A stretch of DNA of 64,000 bases from Herbiconiux sp. VKM Ac-1786 (GCF_015350805.1 NZ_JADKSG010000001.1:1240001-1304000), one strand, 5' to 3'; positions 16,907 to 25,036 are shown, counted from the first letter of the stretch. The notes: generated by a model from the letters alone, not told the origin. A program made the numbers and translations.

Positions 16907-16929
16907 ACGTCATTGTGGCATGCGGGTCA

Positions 16930-16949
16930 CCGCCGCCCCGGAGCGGCGG
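16930..16949 (-). terminator. Short hairpin after the transglutaminase operon
   Basis: CCGCCGC (16930-16936) pairs with GCGGCGG (16943-16949) around a six-base loop, just beyond the end of the minus-strand operon. The stem is short, so support is modest. Confidence 0.4.
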
Positions 16950-16983
16950 CACCCCCATTACGGAGCAGTCGCGCATCCACCCC

Positions 16984-17829
16984 TCACGACTCGCGGGTGA
17001 TCTCGACCTTCACGAAGAGCTGCGAGCCGAAGGGGCCGGCGTACACCCCGCGCAGCGGCGCGATGTCGTTGTAGTCGCGGCCGCGGCCGACGATGACGTG
17101 CCGCTCGCCGATGTCGATCAGGTTGGTCGGGTCGAAGCCGCGCCACTCGCCGCAGAACCACTCGACCCAAGCGTGCGACTCGCCCGTCACCGTCTCGCCG
17201 ATCGCGGCGCCCGGCTTCGGGTGCAGGTAGCCCGAGACGTAGCGGGCCGGGATGCCGACCGAGCGCAGGGCGCCGATCGCGATGTGGGTGATGTCCTGGC
17301 AGACGCCGCGCTTGTCCTTCCACGACTCGCGCGCCGTCGACTGCACGCCCGTGACGCCCTGCACGTACTCGACCTGGCGGCCGATCTCGGTGCAGATCTC
17401 GAGCGCCGCGTCGCACGGCGAGGTGTGGGCCGCGGCGATCGACTCGGCGAGCACGACGAGGTCGTCGGCCGGTGCCGTGAGCCTGGTCTGCTTCGCCTGC
17501 TCGACGTAGGTGGTCGACGTCGACGCCTGCGCCGCGAGCCCCGCCCAGTCGAGCGGATGCGGGGCGTGCGGGCGGTTGCGCACCTCGACCAGGCTGGTGG
17601 CCGTCAGCGAGAGCTCCTTGTGCGGCGTGAGCACCTCGAACGACGACACCCGCGTGCCCCAGTAGTCGATGTAGCCGTGGTTCGAGGAGACGGGGGCGAT
17701 CTCGAGCGAGGAGTGCAGCACGAACTGCGCCTCCGAGCTCACGGGCAGCATGCGCGCCTCGTTGTAGGAGGCCTGAACCTCGCCCTCGTAGCGGTACCCG
17801 GTGATGTGCCGGATGCGCAGCCGGTTCAT
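16984..17829 (-). CDS. Transglutaminase-like protein (third gene of the ATP-grasp/alpha-E operon)
   Basis: 281 residues. The N-terminal bacterial transglutaminase-like domain is MNRLRIRHITGYRYEGEVQASYNEARMLP, up to about residue 90. The catalytic papain-like core has the Cys in KDKRGVCQDITHIAIGALRSVGIPARYVSGYL, the His in ESHAWVEWFCGEWRGFDPTN and the Asp in the last part. Such COG1305 proteins act as cysteine peptidases or amide-bond transferases. It is the last gene of a three-gene operon and overlaps the alpha-E gene by four bases (ATGA). By analogy with predicted amidoligase systems it would remove or transfer a peptide added by the ATP-grasp protein. This is inference. Confidence 0.85.
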   Translation of the reverse strand: MNRLRIRHITGYRYEGEVQASYNEARMLPVSSEAQFVLHSSLEIAPVSSNHGYIDYWGTRVSSFEVLTPHKELSLTATSLVEVRNRPHAPHPLDWAGLAAQASTSTTYVEQAKQTRLTAPADDLVVLAESIAAAHTSPCDAALEICTEIGRQVEYVQGVTGVQSTARESWKDKRGVCQDITHIAIGALRSVGIPARYVSGYLHPKPGAAIGETVTGESHAWVEWFCGEWRGFDPTNLIDIGERHVIVGRGRDYNDIAPLRGVYAGPFGSQLFVKVEITRES

Positions 17830-18764
17830 GCGCTCTCTCCGATCCAGCTCGGGGCCGTGTTGGTGGGGAAGTAGCGCTGCCGCACGGCTTCGCTGGCGGC
17901 GCTCGTGGCGTCCTGCACGCTGTCCATGTGGCGGGGCAGCTCGTGCAGGATGTCGGTGATCGGGCGGTACTCCAGCTGCGAGCGGATCTGCCCGAGCAGC
18001 CGCTGCGCGCTGTCGGTGACGCCGAGCCGCTCGTTGCGGGGGCCGAGGTCGCGCAGGCACTGCTCGGCACGCGAGACCGAGTACAGGATGGAGCGGGGGA
18101 AGAGGCGGTCCAGCAGCAGGAACTCGGCCGCGTTGCGCGCGCTCGGCACCCCCCGGTAGGTGCGGAGGTAGGCCTCGTAGGCGCCGCAGGAGCGGAGGAT
18201 CGTCGTCCACGACGGGCCGCTCGCCTCGGTGAGGCTGCGGGTGGCGAGCAGGCGCGCGGTCATGTCGGCGCGTTCGATCGAGCGGCCGAGGGTGAAGAAG
18301 TGCCAGGCCTCGTCGCGGCTGGCGCTGGACTCCATGATGCCCACGGCGAGCGCCGAGCGGTCGCGCACCCAGCCGAAGAACTCGTGCGTCTTCTCGCCCG
18401 CGATCTTGCGGGGCATCCGGGCGCGGGTGGTGTTCAGGCACTCCCAGAGCTCGGTCGAGACGATCTCGCGGGCCCGCCGGGCGTTCTCGCGGGCGGCGCC
18501 GAGCGAGTAGGCGATCGAGGCCGGATGCGTGCGGTCGACCGCGAGCAGCGCGAGCACGTCGGCCCGCGTGAGCGAGCGGTTGTCGTCGGGCACGTCGCTG
18601 CCCATCACCGACAGGAGGGAACGGCAGGCGAGGTTCTCCTCGATCCACGGGTCCTCGAGCAGCAGCTGCAGGTGCACGTCGAGGATGCGCGCGGTGCCGT
18701 CGGAGCGCTCGATGTAGCGGCCGATCCAGAACAGGGACTCCGCGATGCGGGAGAGCATGGCCAT
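17826..18764 (-). CDS. Alpha-E domain protein (DUF403)
   Basis: 312 residues, almost entirely helical and Arg/Glu-rich. It starts MLSRIAESLFWIGRYIERSDGTARILDVHLQLLLED, the hallmark of the alpha-E family, and a second copy-like segment is WHFFTLGRSIERADMTARLLATRSL. No catalytic motif is known; in published comparative work the family accompanies circularly permuted ATP-grasp and transglutaminase genes. The ATG at 18764 shares one base with the upstream stop and has GGGAG at good spacing; a GTG three bases earlier is possible. Its stop overlaps the transglutaminase start. Confidence 0.85.
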   Translation of the reverse strand: MAMLSRIAESLFWIGRYIERSDGTARILDVHLQLLLEDPWIEENLACRSLLSVMGSDVPDDNRSLTRADVLALLAVDRTHPASIAYSLGAARENARRAREIVSTELWECLNTTRARMPRKIAGEKTHEFFGWVRDRSALAVGIMESSASRDEAWHFFTLGRSIERADMTARLLATRSLTEASGPSWTTILRSCGAYEAYLRTYRGVPSARNAAEFLLLDRLFPRSILYSVSRAEQCLRDLGPRNERLGVTDSAQRLLGQIRSQLEYRPITDILHELPRHMDSVQDATSAASEAVRQRYFPTNTAPSWIGESA

Positions 18765-20461
18765 CACACGTCTCCCTTCGTGGCGGGGGCGGGAGGCGCA
18801 TCCGTCGTCATTCGGCCTTGCTGCTGCTGCTGCGACTGATCGCTGCGCGGGGCGTCCTCGGGTGAGTGGTCGGGCGTGTGCCCGTGCCCGATGATCGGGA
18901 TGGCCTGGGTGTTCGCGGCCTGCTCGGCGACGAGGCCCTGGATGTCGTGGGCGTCGCGGGAGACGGAGGCGAGGGTCGAGAACGGGTCCTGTCCGACGAC
19001 CCAGGTGTCCTTCGAGCCGCCACCCTGGGAGCTGTTCACCACGAGCTGGCCCTCGGGGAGGGCCACGCGGGTGAGGCCGCCGGGCAGCACCCAGACGTCG
19101 TTGCCGTCGTTGACCGCGAACGGGCGGAGGTCGGCGTGCCGGGGGCGCATGCCGTCCTCGACGAGGGTCGGGATGGTCGAGAGCTGCACCACGGGCTGCG
19201 CGATCCACCCGCGCGGGTCGGCGATCAGGCGGTTGCGCAGGGTCTCGAGCTCCTTCGGGGAGGCGTCGGGGCCCACCACGAGGCCCTTGCCGCCCGAGCC
19301 GTCGACCGGCTTCACCACGAGCTCGTCGAGCCGGTCGAGCACCTCCTCGAGGGCGCCCGGGTCTTCGAGCCGCCAGGTGTCGACGTTCGGGATGATCGGC
19401 TTCTCGCCCAGGTAGTACTGGATGAGATCGGGGAGATAGGTGTAGACGAGCTTGTCGTCGGCCACGCCGTTGCCGACCGCGTTCGCGATGGTGACGTTCC
19501 CGAGTCGGGCGGCGAGCAGCAGGCCCGGGCTGCCGAGCATCGAGTCGGCGCGGAACTGGAGCGGGTCGATGAACTCGTCGTCGACCCGGCGGTAGATGAC
19601 GTCGACGCGGGTGGGGCCGGCGGTCGTGCGCATCCACACCCGGCCGCCCGAGCAGAACAGGTCGCGGCCCTCGACGAGCTCGACGCCCATCAGGCGGGCC
19701 AGCAGCGTGTGCTCGAAGTAGGCCGAGTTGTAGACGCCGGGGGTGAGCACGACGACCGTGGGGTCGTCGACACCGGCGGGGGCGGATGCGCGCAGCGCCT
19801 GCAGGAGCTTGTTCGGGTAGTCGCCGACCGGTCGCACCCGCATGCTGACGAACAGCTCGGGCAGCGTCTGCGCCATCACGCGGCGGTTCGAGATGACGTA
19901 GGAGACGCCGCTCGGCACGCGCACGTTGTCCTCGAGCACGCGCCAGGCGCCGTTCTCGTCGCGGATCAGGTCAATGCCCGAGACCTGGATGCGCACGTTG
20001 TTCGGCGACACGATGCCCGCGGCCTCGCGGTGGAAGTGGTTGCTCGAGCTGATCAGCGCCGCCGGGATGACCCCGTCGCGCACCGCGGCCTGCGAGCCGT
20101 AGATGTCGGCGAGGAAGGCCTCGAGCGCCTTGACCCGCTGCTTCACGCCGGCCTCGACGTCGACCCACTCGCTCTGCTCGATCACGCGCGGCACGGCGTC
20201 GAGCGGGAACGGCCGCTCCTCGCCGGCGAAGTCGAACGTCACGCCCTGGGCGAGGTAGGAGCTGGCCAGCGCGTCGGTGCGGCCGCGCAGCTCCTCCTGC
20301 GTCATGCGGGCGAGGGCGTTGTAGATGTCCTTGTAGGCGGCGCGCGCCTCGACGCCGTCCTGCGACTTGGGCTCGGGGAACATCTCGTCCCACGGGCTCG
20401 CCCCCGCACGCCGCGATCGCGTGAGCAGAGTGGCACCGTAGCCGTCGAACAGGTCAACCAT
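18764..20461 (-). CDS. Circularly permuted ATP-grasp type 2 protein
   Basis: 565 residues. Conserved blocks include NNVRIQVSGIDLIRDENGAWRVLEDNVRVPSGVSYV, VVLTPGVYNSAYFEHTLLARLMG, VANAVGNGVADDKLVYTYLPDLI, DELVVKPVDGSGGKGLVVGP (nucleotide-binding lysine and glycine loop) and GWIAQPVVQLSTIPTL. The family is predicted to form amide bonds using ATP, like peptide ligases. The last ~60 residues are a low-complexity tail with QSQQQQQG encoded by a triplet run. It is the first gene of the operon, leads into the alpha-E and transglutaminase genes, and has a leaderless promoter. Confidence 0.88.
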   Translation of the reverse strand: MVDLFDGYGATLLTRSRRAGASPWDEMFPEPKSQDGVEARAAYKDIYNALARMTQEELRGRTDALASSYLAQGVTFDFAGEERPFPLDAVPRVIEQSEWVDVEAGVKQRVKALEAFLADIYGSQAAVRDGVIPAALISSSNHFHREAAGIVSPNNVRIQVSGIDLIRDENGAWRVLEDNVRVPSGVSYVISNRRVMAQTLPELFVSMRVRPVGDYPNKLLQALRASAPAGVDDPTVVVLTPGVYNSAYFEHTLLARLMGVELVEGRDLFCSGGRVWMRTTAGPTRVDVIYRRVDDEFIDPLQFRADSMLGSPGLLLAARLGNVTIANAVGNGVADDKLVYTYLPDLIQYYLGEKPIIPNVDTWRLEDPGALEEVLDRLDELVVKPVDGSGGKGLVVGPDASPKELETLRNRLIADPRGWIAQPVVQLSTIPTLVEDGMRPRHADLRPFAVNDGNDVWVLPGGLTRVALPEGQLVVNSSQGGGSKDTWVVGQDPFSTLASVSRDAHDIQGLVAEQAANTQAIPIIGHGHTPDHSPEDAPRSDQSQQQQQGRMTTDAPPAPATKGDV

Positions 20462-20467
20462 GCGTCG

Positions 20468-20473
20468 ACCCTA
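20468..20473 (-). promoter_or_regulatory. TAGGGT -10, leaderless start for the ATP-grasp operon
   Basis: On the minus strand TAGGGT lies six bases before the ATG at 20461. Confidence 0.6.
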
Positions 20474-20531
20474 CTGCGCGGGTGTTGCGCGGGTGTTTCG
20501 GGCAGCCGCGCGCGGGATCCGGGCCCGCCGG

Positions 20532-20547
20532 CGGGGGTTAACCCCCG
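20532..20547. promoter_or_regulatory. Perfect 16-bp palindrome between divergent operons
   Basis: CGGGGGTTAACCCCCG is a perfect palindrome centred on GTTAAC. It lies about 65 bases upstream of the histidine-kinase start and about 80 upstream of the ATP-grasp start. That position suits binding by the NarL-type regulator encoded just downstream. No binding evidence is available. Confidence 0.5.
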
Positions 20548-20593
20548 GGGGAAGGGGGCGGGACGCCCCATCGTGCCGCGCCGGGGGCCGCCC

Positions 20594-20599
20594 TAACGT
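20594..20599 (+). promoter_or_regulatory. TAACGT -10, leaderless start for the histidine kinase
   Basis: TAACGT lies seven bases before the GTG at 20607. It supports that GTG over the upstream in-frame start at 20460. Confidence 0.55.
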
Positions 20600-20606
20600 T
20601 GGTGGC

Positions 20607-21812
20607 GTGCGAAAGAGACTGCTGTTCCTGTGGGCCGCTGCGGCCGACCTGGCCATCGACGGCCTGCTGGGCGTGACCTGGCTGACGATCATGCTCAGCC
20701 TGCTCGCGACCGGCGTGAGCGCGGTGCCCGCGTTCGGCATCGGCATCGGGCTGCTGTGGCTGACGGTGCAGCTGGGGCGGGGCATCCGCTTCGTCGAGCG
20801 GCGCCGCGCCGAGGCGCTGTACGGCGTGGTGATCGTGCCGCCGCCCGCGCGCCCCGCGGCCACCACGTTCGGCGGCTGGCTGGCGGGCACGTTCGTCGAG
20901 ACCTTCGGCGCGACCCTGTGGAAGGGCATCCTGCACCACCTCACGACCACCGTGCTGGGCCTCGTGTTCTGGGGCCTGATCGGCAGCGCGATCGACCTCG
21001 TCGGAGACCTCGCGACCGGCCGGTTCGGCGGCACGCTCGCGAACCCGGCGCTCGTCGCCCTCGCCGCCGTGGTGGCCGCCGCCGTGCTCGTGGCCTACAC
21101 CGCCGGCGCCGGCCTGCTCGACCGGCACCTGAGCGTCTCGCTCCTGGGGGCGAGCGCCAAGGCGGCCCTCGAGCAGCGCGTCGACCGGCTCCAGGATGCG
21201 CGGCAGGGCGCCGTCGACTCCGCCCAGGCCGAGCGGCAGCGCATCGAGCGCGACCTGCACGACGGGGTGCAGCCCCGCCTGGTCTCGGTCGCGATGACCC
21301 TCGGACTCGCCCGCTCGAAGTTCGCCGACGACCCCGAGGGCGCGAAGGCGCTGCTCGACGAGGCGCACCGCGAGACCAAGGAGTCGATCACCGAGCTGCG
21401 GCACCTCGCCCGCGGCATCCACCCGGCGGTGCTCACCGACCGCGGTCTCGACGCGGCCCTCTCGGCCGTCGCGTCGCATTGCACCGTGCCCACCAGCGTG
21501 CGGGTCGACCTGCCCCAGCGCCCCTCGAAGGAGACCGAGGCCGTGCTCTACTTCGCCGTCTCCGAGGCCCTGGCCAACGCGAGCAAGCACTCGAGGGCCT
21601 CCGGATGCTCGGTCAGCGTCACCGCGACCCCCACCGCCGTGCGCGCCGTCGTGTTCGACAACGGCATCGGCGGAGCCGCCGTCGGCCGCGGCGGCGGCAC
21701 CGGACTCTCGGGCATGGCCGACCGCGTGCGCGCGGCCGGCGGCAGCCTCACCGTGGACAGCCCCGCCGGCGGTCCGACCGTTCTCACCGTGGAGGTACCG
21801 TGCGCATTCTGA
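20607..21812 (+). CDS. NarL-type sensor histidine kinase (HisKA_3)
   Basis: 401 residues. There are two N-terminal membrane segments (about 10-60), a short loop with an aromatic/amphipathic patch, and two more segments (about 110-175). The HisKA_3 dimerisation helix AERQRIERDLHDGVQPRLVSVAMTLG follows, with the phosphorylated His in DLHDG. The HATPase domain has N box YFAVSEALANASKHS and G boxes FDNGIGGAAVGRGGGTGLSGMADR. The sensor lies within the membrane, as in envelope-stress kinases of the LiaS/DesK kind. The stop overlaps the response-regulator start by 13 bases, and a DUF4097 gene follows. Confidence 0.88.
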   Translation: MRKRLLFLWAAAADLAIDGLLGVTWLTIMLSLLATGVSAVPAFGIGIGLLWLTVQLGRGIRFVERRRAEALYGVVIVPPPARPAATTFGGWLAGTFVETFGATLWKGILHHLTTTVLGLVFWGLIGSAIDLVGDLATGRFGGTLANPALVALAAVVAAAVLVAYTAGAGLLDRHLSVSLLGASAKAALEQRVDRLQDARQGAVDSAQAERQRIERDLHDGVQPRLVSVAMTLGLARSKFADDPEGAKALLDEAHRETKESITELRHLARGIHPAVLTDRGLDAALSAVASHCTVPTSVRVDLPQRPSKETEAVLYFAVSEALANASKHSRASGCSVSVTATPTAVRAVVFDNGIGGAAVGRGGGTGLSGMADRVRAAGGSLTVDSPAGGPTVLTVEVPCAF

Positions 21813-22459
21813 TCGCCGAGGACCACGTGCTGCTGCGCGCCGGACTCGAACGCCTGCTCGCCGACGCCGGCCACGAGGTGCTGCCGTCGGCGGCGACCGC
21901 CGAGGAGCTCATCCGCGGCGTCGACGCCGACCGGCCCGATCTCGCCGTCGTCGACGTGCGGATGCCGCCGAGCTTCACCGACGAGGGCATCCGAGCCGCG
22001 GTGCTGCTGCGCTCCCGTCCCGGCGCCCCGAAGCTGCCCGTGCTCGTGCTCTCGCAGTACGTCGAGGAGCGCTACGCCGCCGAGCTGATCGCCGGCGACT
22101 CGGCCGGCCTCGGCTTCCTGCTGAAGGACCGCGTGGCCGAGGTCGACGACTTCCTCGCCGCGGTCGAGACCGTGGGCGGCGGTGGCACGGTGCTCGATCC
22201 CGAGGTGGTGGCGCAGATCGTCATCCGCTCCCGGCGCTCCCGCGAGCTCGACACCCTCACCGCCCGCGAGCGCGAGGCGCTGCAGCTGATGGCCGAGGGC
22301 CGCTCCAACAGCAGCATCGCCGAGCGGATGCACATCACCCCCGGCGCGGTCGAGAAGTTCATCTCGGCCATCTTCGGCAAGCTCGGCCTGCCCGCCGAGG
22401 ACAGCGGCAACCGCCGCGTCCTCGCGGTGCTCAAGTACCTCGGCGCGGACGCGCGCTGA
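21800..22459 (+). CDS. NarL/LuxR-type response regulator
   Basis: 219 residues. The receiver has the acidic pair in RILIAEDHVLLRAGL, the phospho-acceptor Asp in LAVVDVRMPPSF and a Lys in GFLLKDRV. A LuxR helix-turn-helix ends the protein: LTAREREALQLMAEGRSNSSIAERMHITPGAVEKFISAIF. The GTG start at 21800 has GGAGG a few bases upstream and lies inside the kinase gene, so the pair is translationally coupled. Likely targets are its own operon and possibly the divergent ATP-grasp operon, through the palindrome at 20532-20547. Confidence 0.9.
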   Translation: MRILIAEDHVLLRAGLERLLADAGHEVLPSAATAEELIRGVDADRPDLAVVDVRMPPSFTDEGIRAAVLLRSRPGAPKLPVLVLSQYVEERYAAELIAGDSAGLGFLLKDRVAEVDDFLAAVETVGGGGTVLDPEVVAQIVIRSRRSRELDTLTAREREALQLMAEGRSNSSIAERMHITPGAVEKFISAIFGKLGLPAEDSGNRRVLAVLKYLGADAR

Positions 22460-22490
22460 CTCCCCACCCATCCCTGCGAAAGAAGGAATC

Positions 22491-23360
22491 ATGAGCGTCC
22501 AGACCCCCACCCCACCCCCGATGACCGGCGGCCCCTCCCCCGCCCCGACCCCGCCGCCCCGCGACCGCTCGCTGCGCATCGCCCTGCTCGCCATCGGCTC
22601 GGCGCTCGTGCTGCTGCTCGTCGGGGTGGGCATGCTGCAGCTCGTGCAGTCGGCGGCGAACGCGAACCGCGGCGACGACTCGGGCAGCTACCCCGCCGCC
22701 GGCCCGTTCGACAGCCTCGAGGTCGACGTGAGCGCGGCCTCCGTCACGGTGAGCTACGCCGACGTCGCCGAGCCGCGCTTCGACTTCGACTCGGGCGGCT
22801 CGTCGCTGCGCTTCGACCAGCGGATGCTCGGCGACACCCTGCGCGTCACCGTCGGCGATCGCGGCTGGTGGCCGATCCGCCTGTTCGACCTCTCGTCGCT
22901 CGGCGACGCGTCGCTCGCGGTGACCCTGCCGCGCTCCGCGGAGCCGGTGGCCCTGGCCGTGGACTCCTCGGCCGGCGCCGTGCGGGTCGACGGCGACTTC
23001 GCCGCCCTCTCGCTCGAGAGCTCGGCGGGCGACGTCGAGCTGAGCGGCTCGGCCGACTCGCTGCACCTGGAGACCTCGGCGGGCCGCATCACGGGCACCG
23101 GGCTCGTGGTGACCGGCCCGGTGGTCAGCGAGAGCTCGGCGGGCGACACGTCCCTCTCCTTCGCCTCGCTGCCGGCGTCGATCTCGGTGGACAGCTCGGC
23201 CGGCTCGGTGACGGTGGCGCTGCCCGACGGGGAGTACGAGCTCCGCACCGACACCTCGTTCGGCCGGGTGCAGCTCGGAGTGCCCAGCACTCCGGGTGCC
23301 GACCGCGTGTACTCGTTCGAGACGAGCGCGGGCGACCTGGTGCTCACCCCTGCGCCCTAA
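22491..23360 (+). CDS. DUF4097 beta-helix-like membrane-anchored protein
   Basis: 289 residues. A Pro/Thr-rich cytoplasmic N terminus (1-25) is followed by one membrane segment (IALLAIGSALVLLLVGVGML, about 30-52). Outside the membrane lies a beta-strand repeat region with at least six copies of a motif like LESSAGDVELSG, VDSSAGAVRVDG and LETSAGRITGTG. DUF4097 proteins commonly accompany envelope-stress two-component systems; their biochemical role is unknown. It is the third gene of the kinase/regulator operon, with AAGAAGGAA as ribosome-binding site, and ends before a strong terminator. Confidence 0.85.
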   Translation: MSVQTPTPPPMTGGPSPAPTPPPRDRSLRIALLAIGSALVLLLVGVGMLQLVQSAANANRGDDSGSYPAAGPFDSLEVDVSAASVTVSYADVAEPRFDFDSGGSSLRFDQRMLGDTLRVTVGDRGWWPIRLFDLSSLGDASLAVTLPRSAEPVALAVDSSAGAVRVDGDFAALSLESSAGDVELSGSADSLHLETSAGRITGTGLVVTGPVVSESSAGDTSLSFASLPASISVDSSAGSVTVALPDGEYELRTDTSFGRVQLGVPSTPGADRVYSFETSAGDLVLTPAP

Positions 23361-23410
23361 CGCCCCCACCCGCCCCACCCCTGACCGCGCATCCCGGGCC
23401 GGCCTGCCCG

Positions 23411-23460
23411 GGTCGCGCAAAGGGCCCTTCCCGCCGCGGGGAAGGGCCCTTTGTGCGACC
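23411..23460. terminator. Strong bidirectional terminator
   Basis: The left arm from about 23411 to 23434 (core AAAGGGCCCTTCCC) pairs with the right arm 23438-23460 around a few bases. The stem exceeds 20 bp with one mismatch and one bulge. It separates the convergent DUF4097 and LacI genes. Confidence 0.85.
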
Positions 23461-23491
23461 CCGCCCGGGGAGGGTGCGGGGGCGGGGGGCG

Positions 23492-24502
23492 TCAGCGGCC
23501 CGCGGTGGACTCGCGCACCACGAGTTCGGGCTGGAACGCGATGTGGCGGTACTCGCCGCGGCCCGGGTTCTCGATCTCGGCGAGGAGCAGCTCGGCGGCC
23601 GCCCGCCCCATCTCCCGGGCCGGCTGCCGTATCGAGGACAGCGGGATCGCCGCGTTCGCCGCGAACGAGATGTCGTCGTAGCCGATCAGCGCGATGTCGT
23701 CGGGCACCCGCACCCCGGCGTGGGTGAGGGCCTGCAGCAGTCCGATCGCGATCAGGTCGTTCGCCGCGAACACGGCGTCGGGGCGGTCGGCGGCGGGCAG
23801 GGCGAGCAGCTGCTCCCCCGCCGCGCGGCCGGCCTCGGCCCGCATGGTGTCGAGCTCGAGCATCCGGATGCGCCCCGCATCGCGCTCGAGCACCGCCTGC
23901 TGCGCCCCGCGTGCGCGCTGGGACACCTGCAGGATCTCGGGCGGGCCCCCGACGAACGCGAGGTTGCGCCGGCCGAGGTCGAGCAGATGGCCCGCCGCGA
24001 GCTCGCCCCCGCGGAGGTCGTCGACCGAGACCGAGCTGAAGCTCTGCGCGTTATCGTGCCGGTCGACGAGCACCACGGGCGAGCCGCGCTCGCGCAGCCG
24101 CTCGAGCCGGCGCTGCACCTGCCCGACGGGCGTGATGAGGAGCCCCGAGACCCGCTGCTCCTCGAACAGGTCGAGGTAGGCGAGCTCGCGGGTGATCGAC
24201 TCGCCGCTGTTGCCGAGGATGAGCGGGCGGCCGTGCTCGCCGAGCAGGTCCTCCGCCCCGCGCTCGACGTCGGCGAAGAACGGGTTGGACACGTCGAGCA
24301 CCATCATGCCGACCGTGCGGCTCTGGCCGACCCGCAGCTGGCGCGCGGCGTCGTTGCGCACGAAGCCGAGCTTGTCGATCGCGTCGAGCACGCGCTTCGC
24401 GGTGTCGGCCGCCACGGGCTTGGACCGGTTCAGCACGTTCGACACGGTGCCCACCGACACCCCGGCGAGGGCCGCGACATCGCGCACGTTGGCCGTGGTC
24501 AT
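23492..24502 (-). CDS. LacI-family regulator, probably of rhamnose catabolism
   Basis: About 336 residues. The N-terminal helix-turn-helix and hinge (NVRDVAALAGVSVGTVSNVLNRSKPVAADTAKRVLDAI, then AARQLRVGQSRTVG) is complete. The periplasmic-binding-protein-like sugar domain follows (VSNPFFADVERGAEDLLGE; VFAANDLIAIGLLQALTHAG; IALIGYDDISFAA). The ATG at 24502 with GAGGTG upstream is preferred; a GTG at 24508 is possible. It is divergent from rhaM and rhaI. Three near-identical operators, one just after its own -10, suggest it represses itself and those genes until rhamnose or a derivative binds. Confidence 0.85.
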   Translation of the reverse strand: MTTANVRDVAALAGVSVGTVSNVLNRSKPVAADTAKRVLDAIDKLGFVRNDAARQLRVGQSRTVGMMVLDVSNPFFADVERGAEDLLGEHGRPLILGNSGESITRELAYLDLFEEQRVSGLLITPVGQVQRRLERLRERGSPVVLVDRHDNAQSFSSVSVDDLRGGELAAGHLLDLGRRNLAFVGGPPEILQVSQRARGAQQAVLERDAGRIRMLELDTMRAEAGRAAGEQLLALPAADRPDAVFAANDLIAIGLLQALTHAGVRVPDDIALIGYDDISFAANAAIPLSSIRQPAREMGRAAAELLLAEIENPGRGEYRHIAFQPELVVRESTAGR

Positions 24503-24542
24503 GCACACCTCAAGGGTTCGGCGCCGTCGTCCCGGCGATGGG

Positions 24543-24562
24543 TAGAACGTTTCACGAGAGTA
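24543..24562 (-). promoter_or_regulatory. LacI gene promoter and operator 1
   Basis: On the minus strand TACTCT (24562-24557) is followed after two bases by TGAAACGTTCTA (24554-24543). The latter has the LacI-type palindromic layout with a central CG. The operator would cover the transcription start, fitting autoregulation. Confidence 0.6.
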
Positions 24563-24601
24563 GCGCAGGGCCGGTGCTGGCGCATCGGGGCGATCGATGG
24601 T

Positions 24602-24613
24602 TAAATCGATTCA
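24602..24613 (+). promoter_or_regulatory. Operator 2, upstream of rhaM
   Basis: TAAATCGATTCA is a LacI-type palindrome with one mismatch. It overlaps or follows a TTAAAT -10-like element, about 30 bases before the rhaM start. Confidence 0.6.
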
Positions 24614-24643
24614 CCAGACTCGACGACGAGGGGATGCACGATC

Positions 24644-24988
24644 ATGACGGCCGAGACGATGGAACGTGTCTGCTTCCAGCTGCAGGTGAAGCCCGAGCGC
24701 ATCCCCGAGTACACCGAGCGCCATCGCGCGATCTGGCCCGACATGGCCGCCGCCCTCAAGGCGACCGGGTGGAACAACTACTCGCTGTTCCTCCGCGACG
24801 ACGGGCTGCTGATCGGCTACTTCGAGACACCCTCGCTCGCCGAGGCGCAGTCCGGGATGGCGGCCACCGAGGTCAACGCGCGCTGGCAGGCCGAGATGGG
24901 CGAGTTCTTCGTCGCGCTCGAGGGAGCACCCGACACCGGGTTCCTCCGGCTGACCGAGGTCTTCCATCTCGAGGACCAACTCGCGTAG
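24644..24988 (+). CDS. rhaM: L-rhamnose mutarotase
   Basis: 114 residues, the usual length for this dimeric alpha/beta-barrel enzyme, which interconverts alpha- and beta-L-rhamnose so that the isomerase receives its preferred anomer. Family motifs are VCFQLQVKPERIPEYTERHRAIWPDM (with the catalytic His region), GWNNYSLFLRDDGLLIGYFE and the aromatic WQAEMGEFF. It precedes rhaI by 48 bases. Its stop codon TAG (24986-24988) is also the start of the TAGTAT -10 in front of rhaI. Confidence 0.93.
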   Translation: MTAETMERVCFQLQVKPERIPEYTERHRAIWPDMAAALKATGWNNYSLFLRDDGLLIGYFETPSLAEAQSGMAATEVNARWQAEMGEFFVALEGAPDTGFLRLTEVFHLEDQLA

Positions 24989-25003
24989 TATTGAATCGTT
25001 TCA
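24986..25003 (+). promoter_or_regulatory. rhaI promoter with operator 3
   Basis: TAGTAT (24986-24991) begins with the rhaM stop codon and is followed directly by TGAATCGTTTCA (24992-25003). That is one mismatch from a perfect LacI-type palindrome. rhaI therefore appears to have its own repressible promoter in addition to read-through from rhaM. Confidence 0.6.
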
Positions 25004-25036
25004 CGCTCCCTTCGACGACGACAGGACGAATTTCCC

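Noticed and set aside
18805-18835. Triplet run encoding QQQQQ as a functional repeat element
   Set aside because: It is very short and lies in a low-complexity protein tail; it is better described as part of the ATP-grasp gene.
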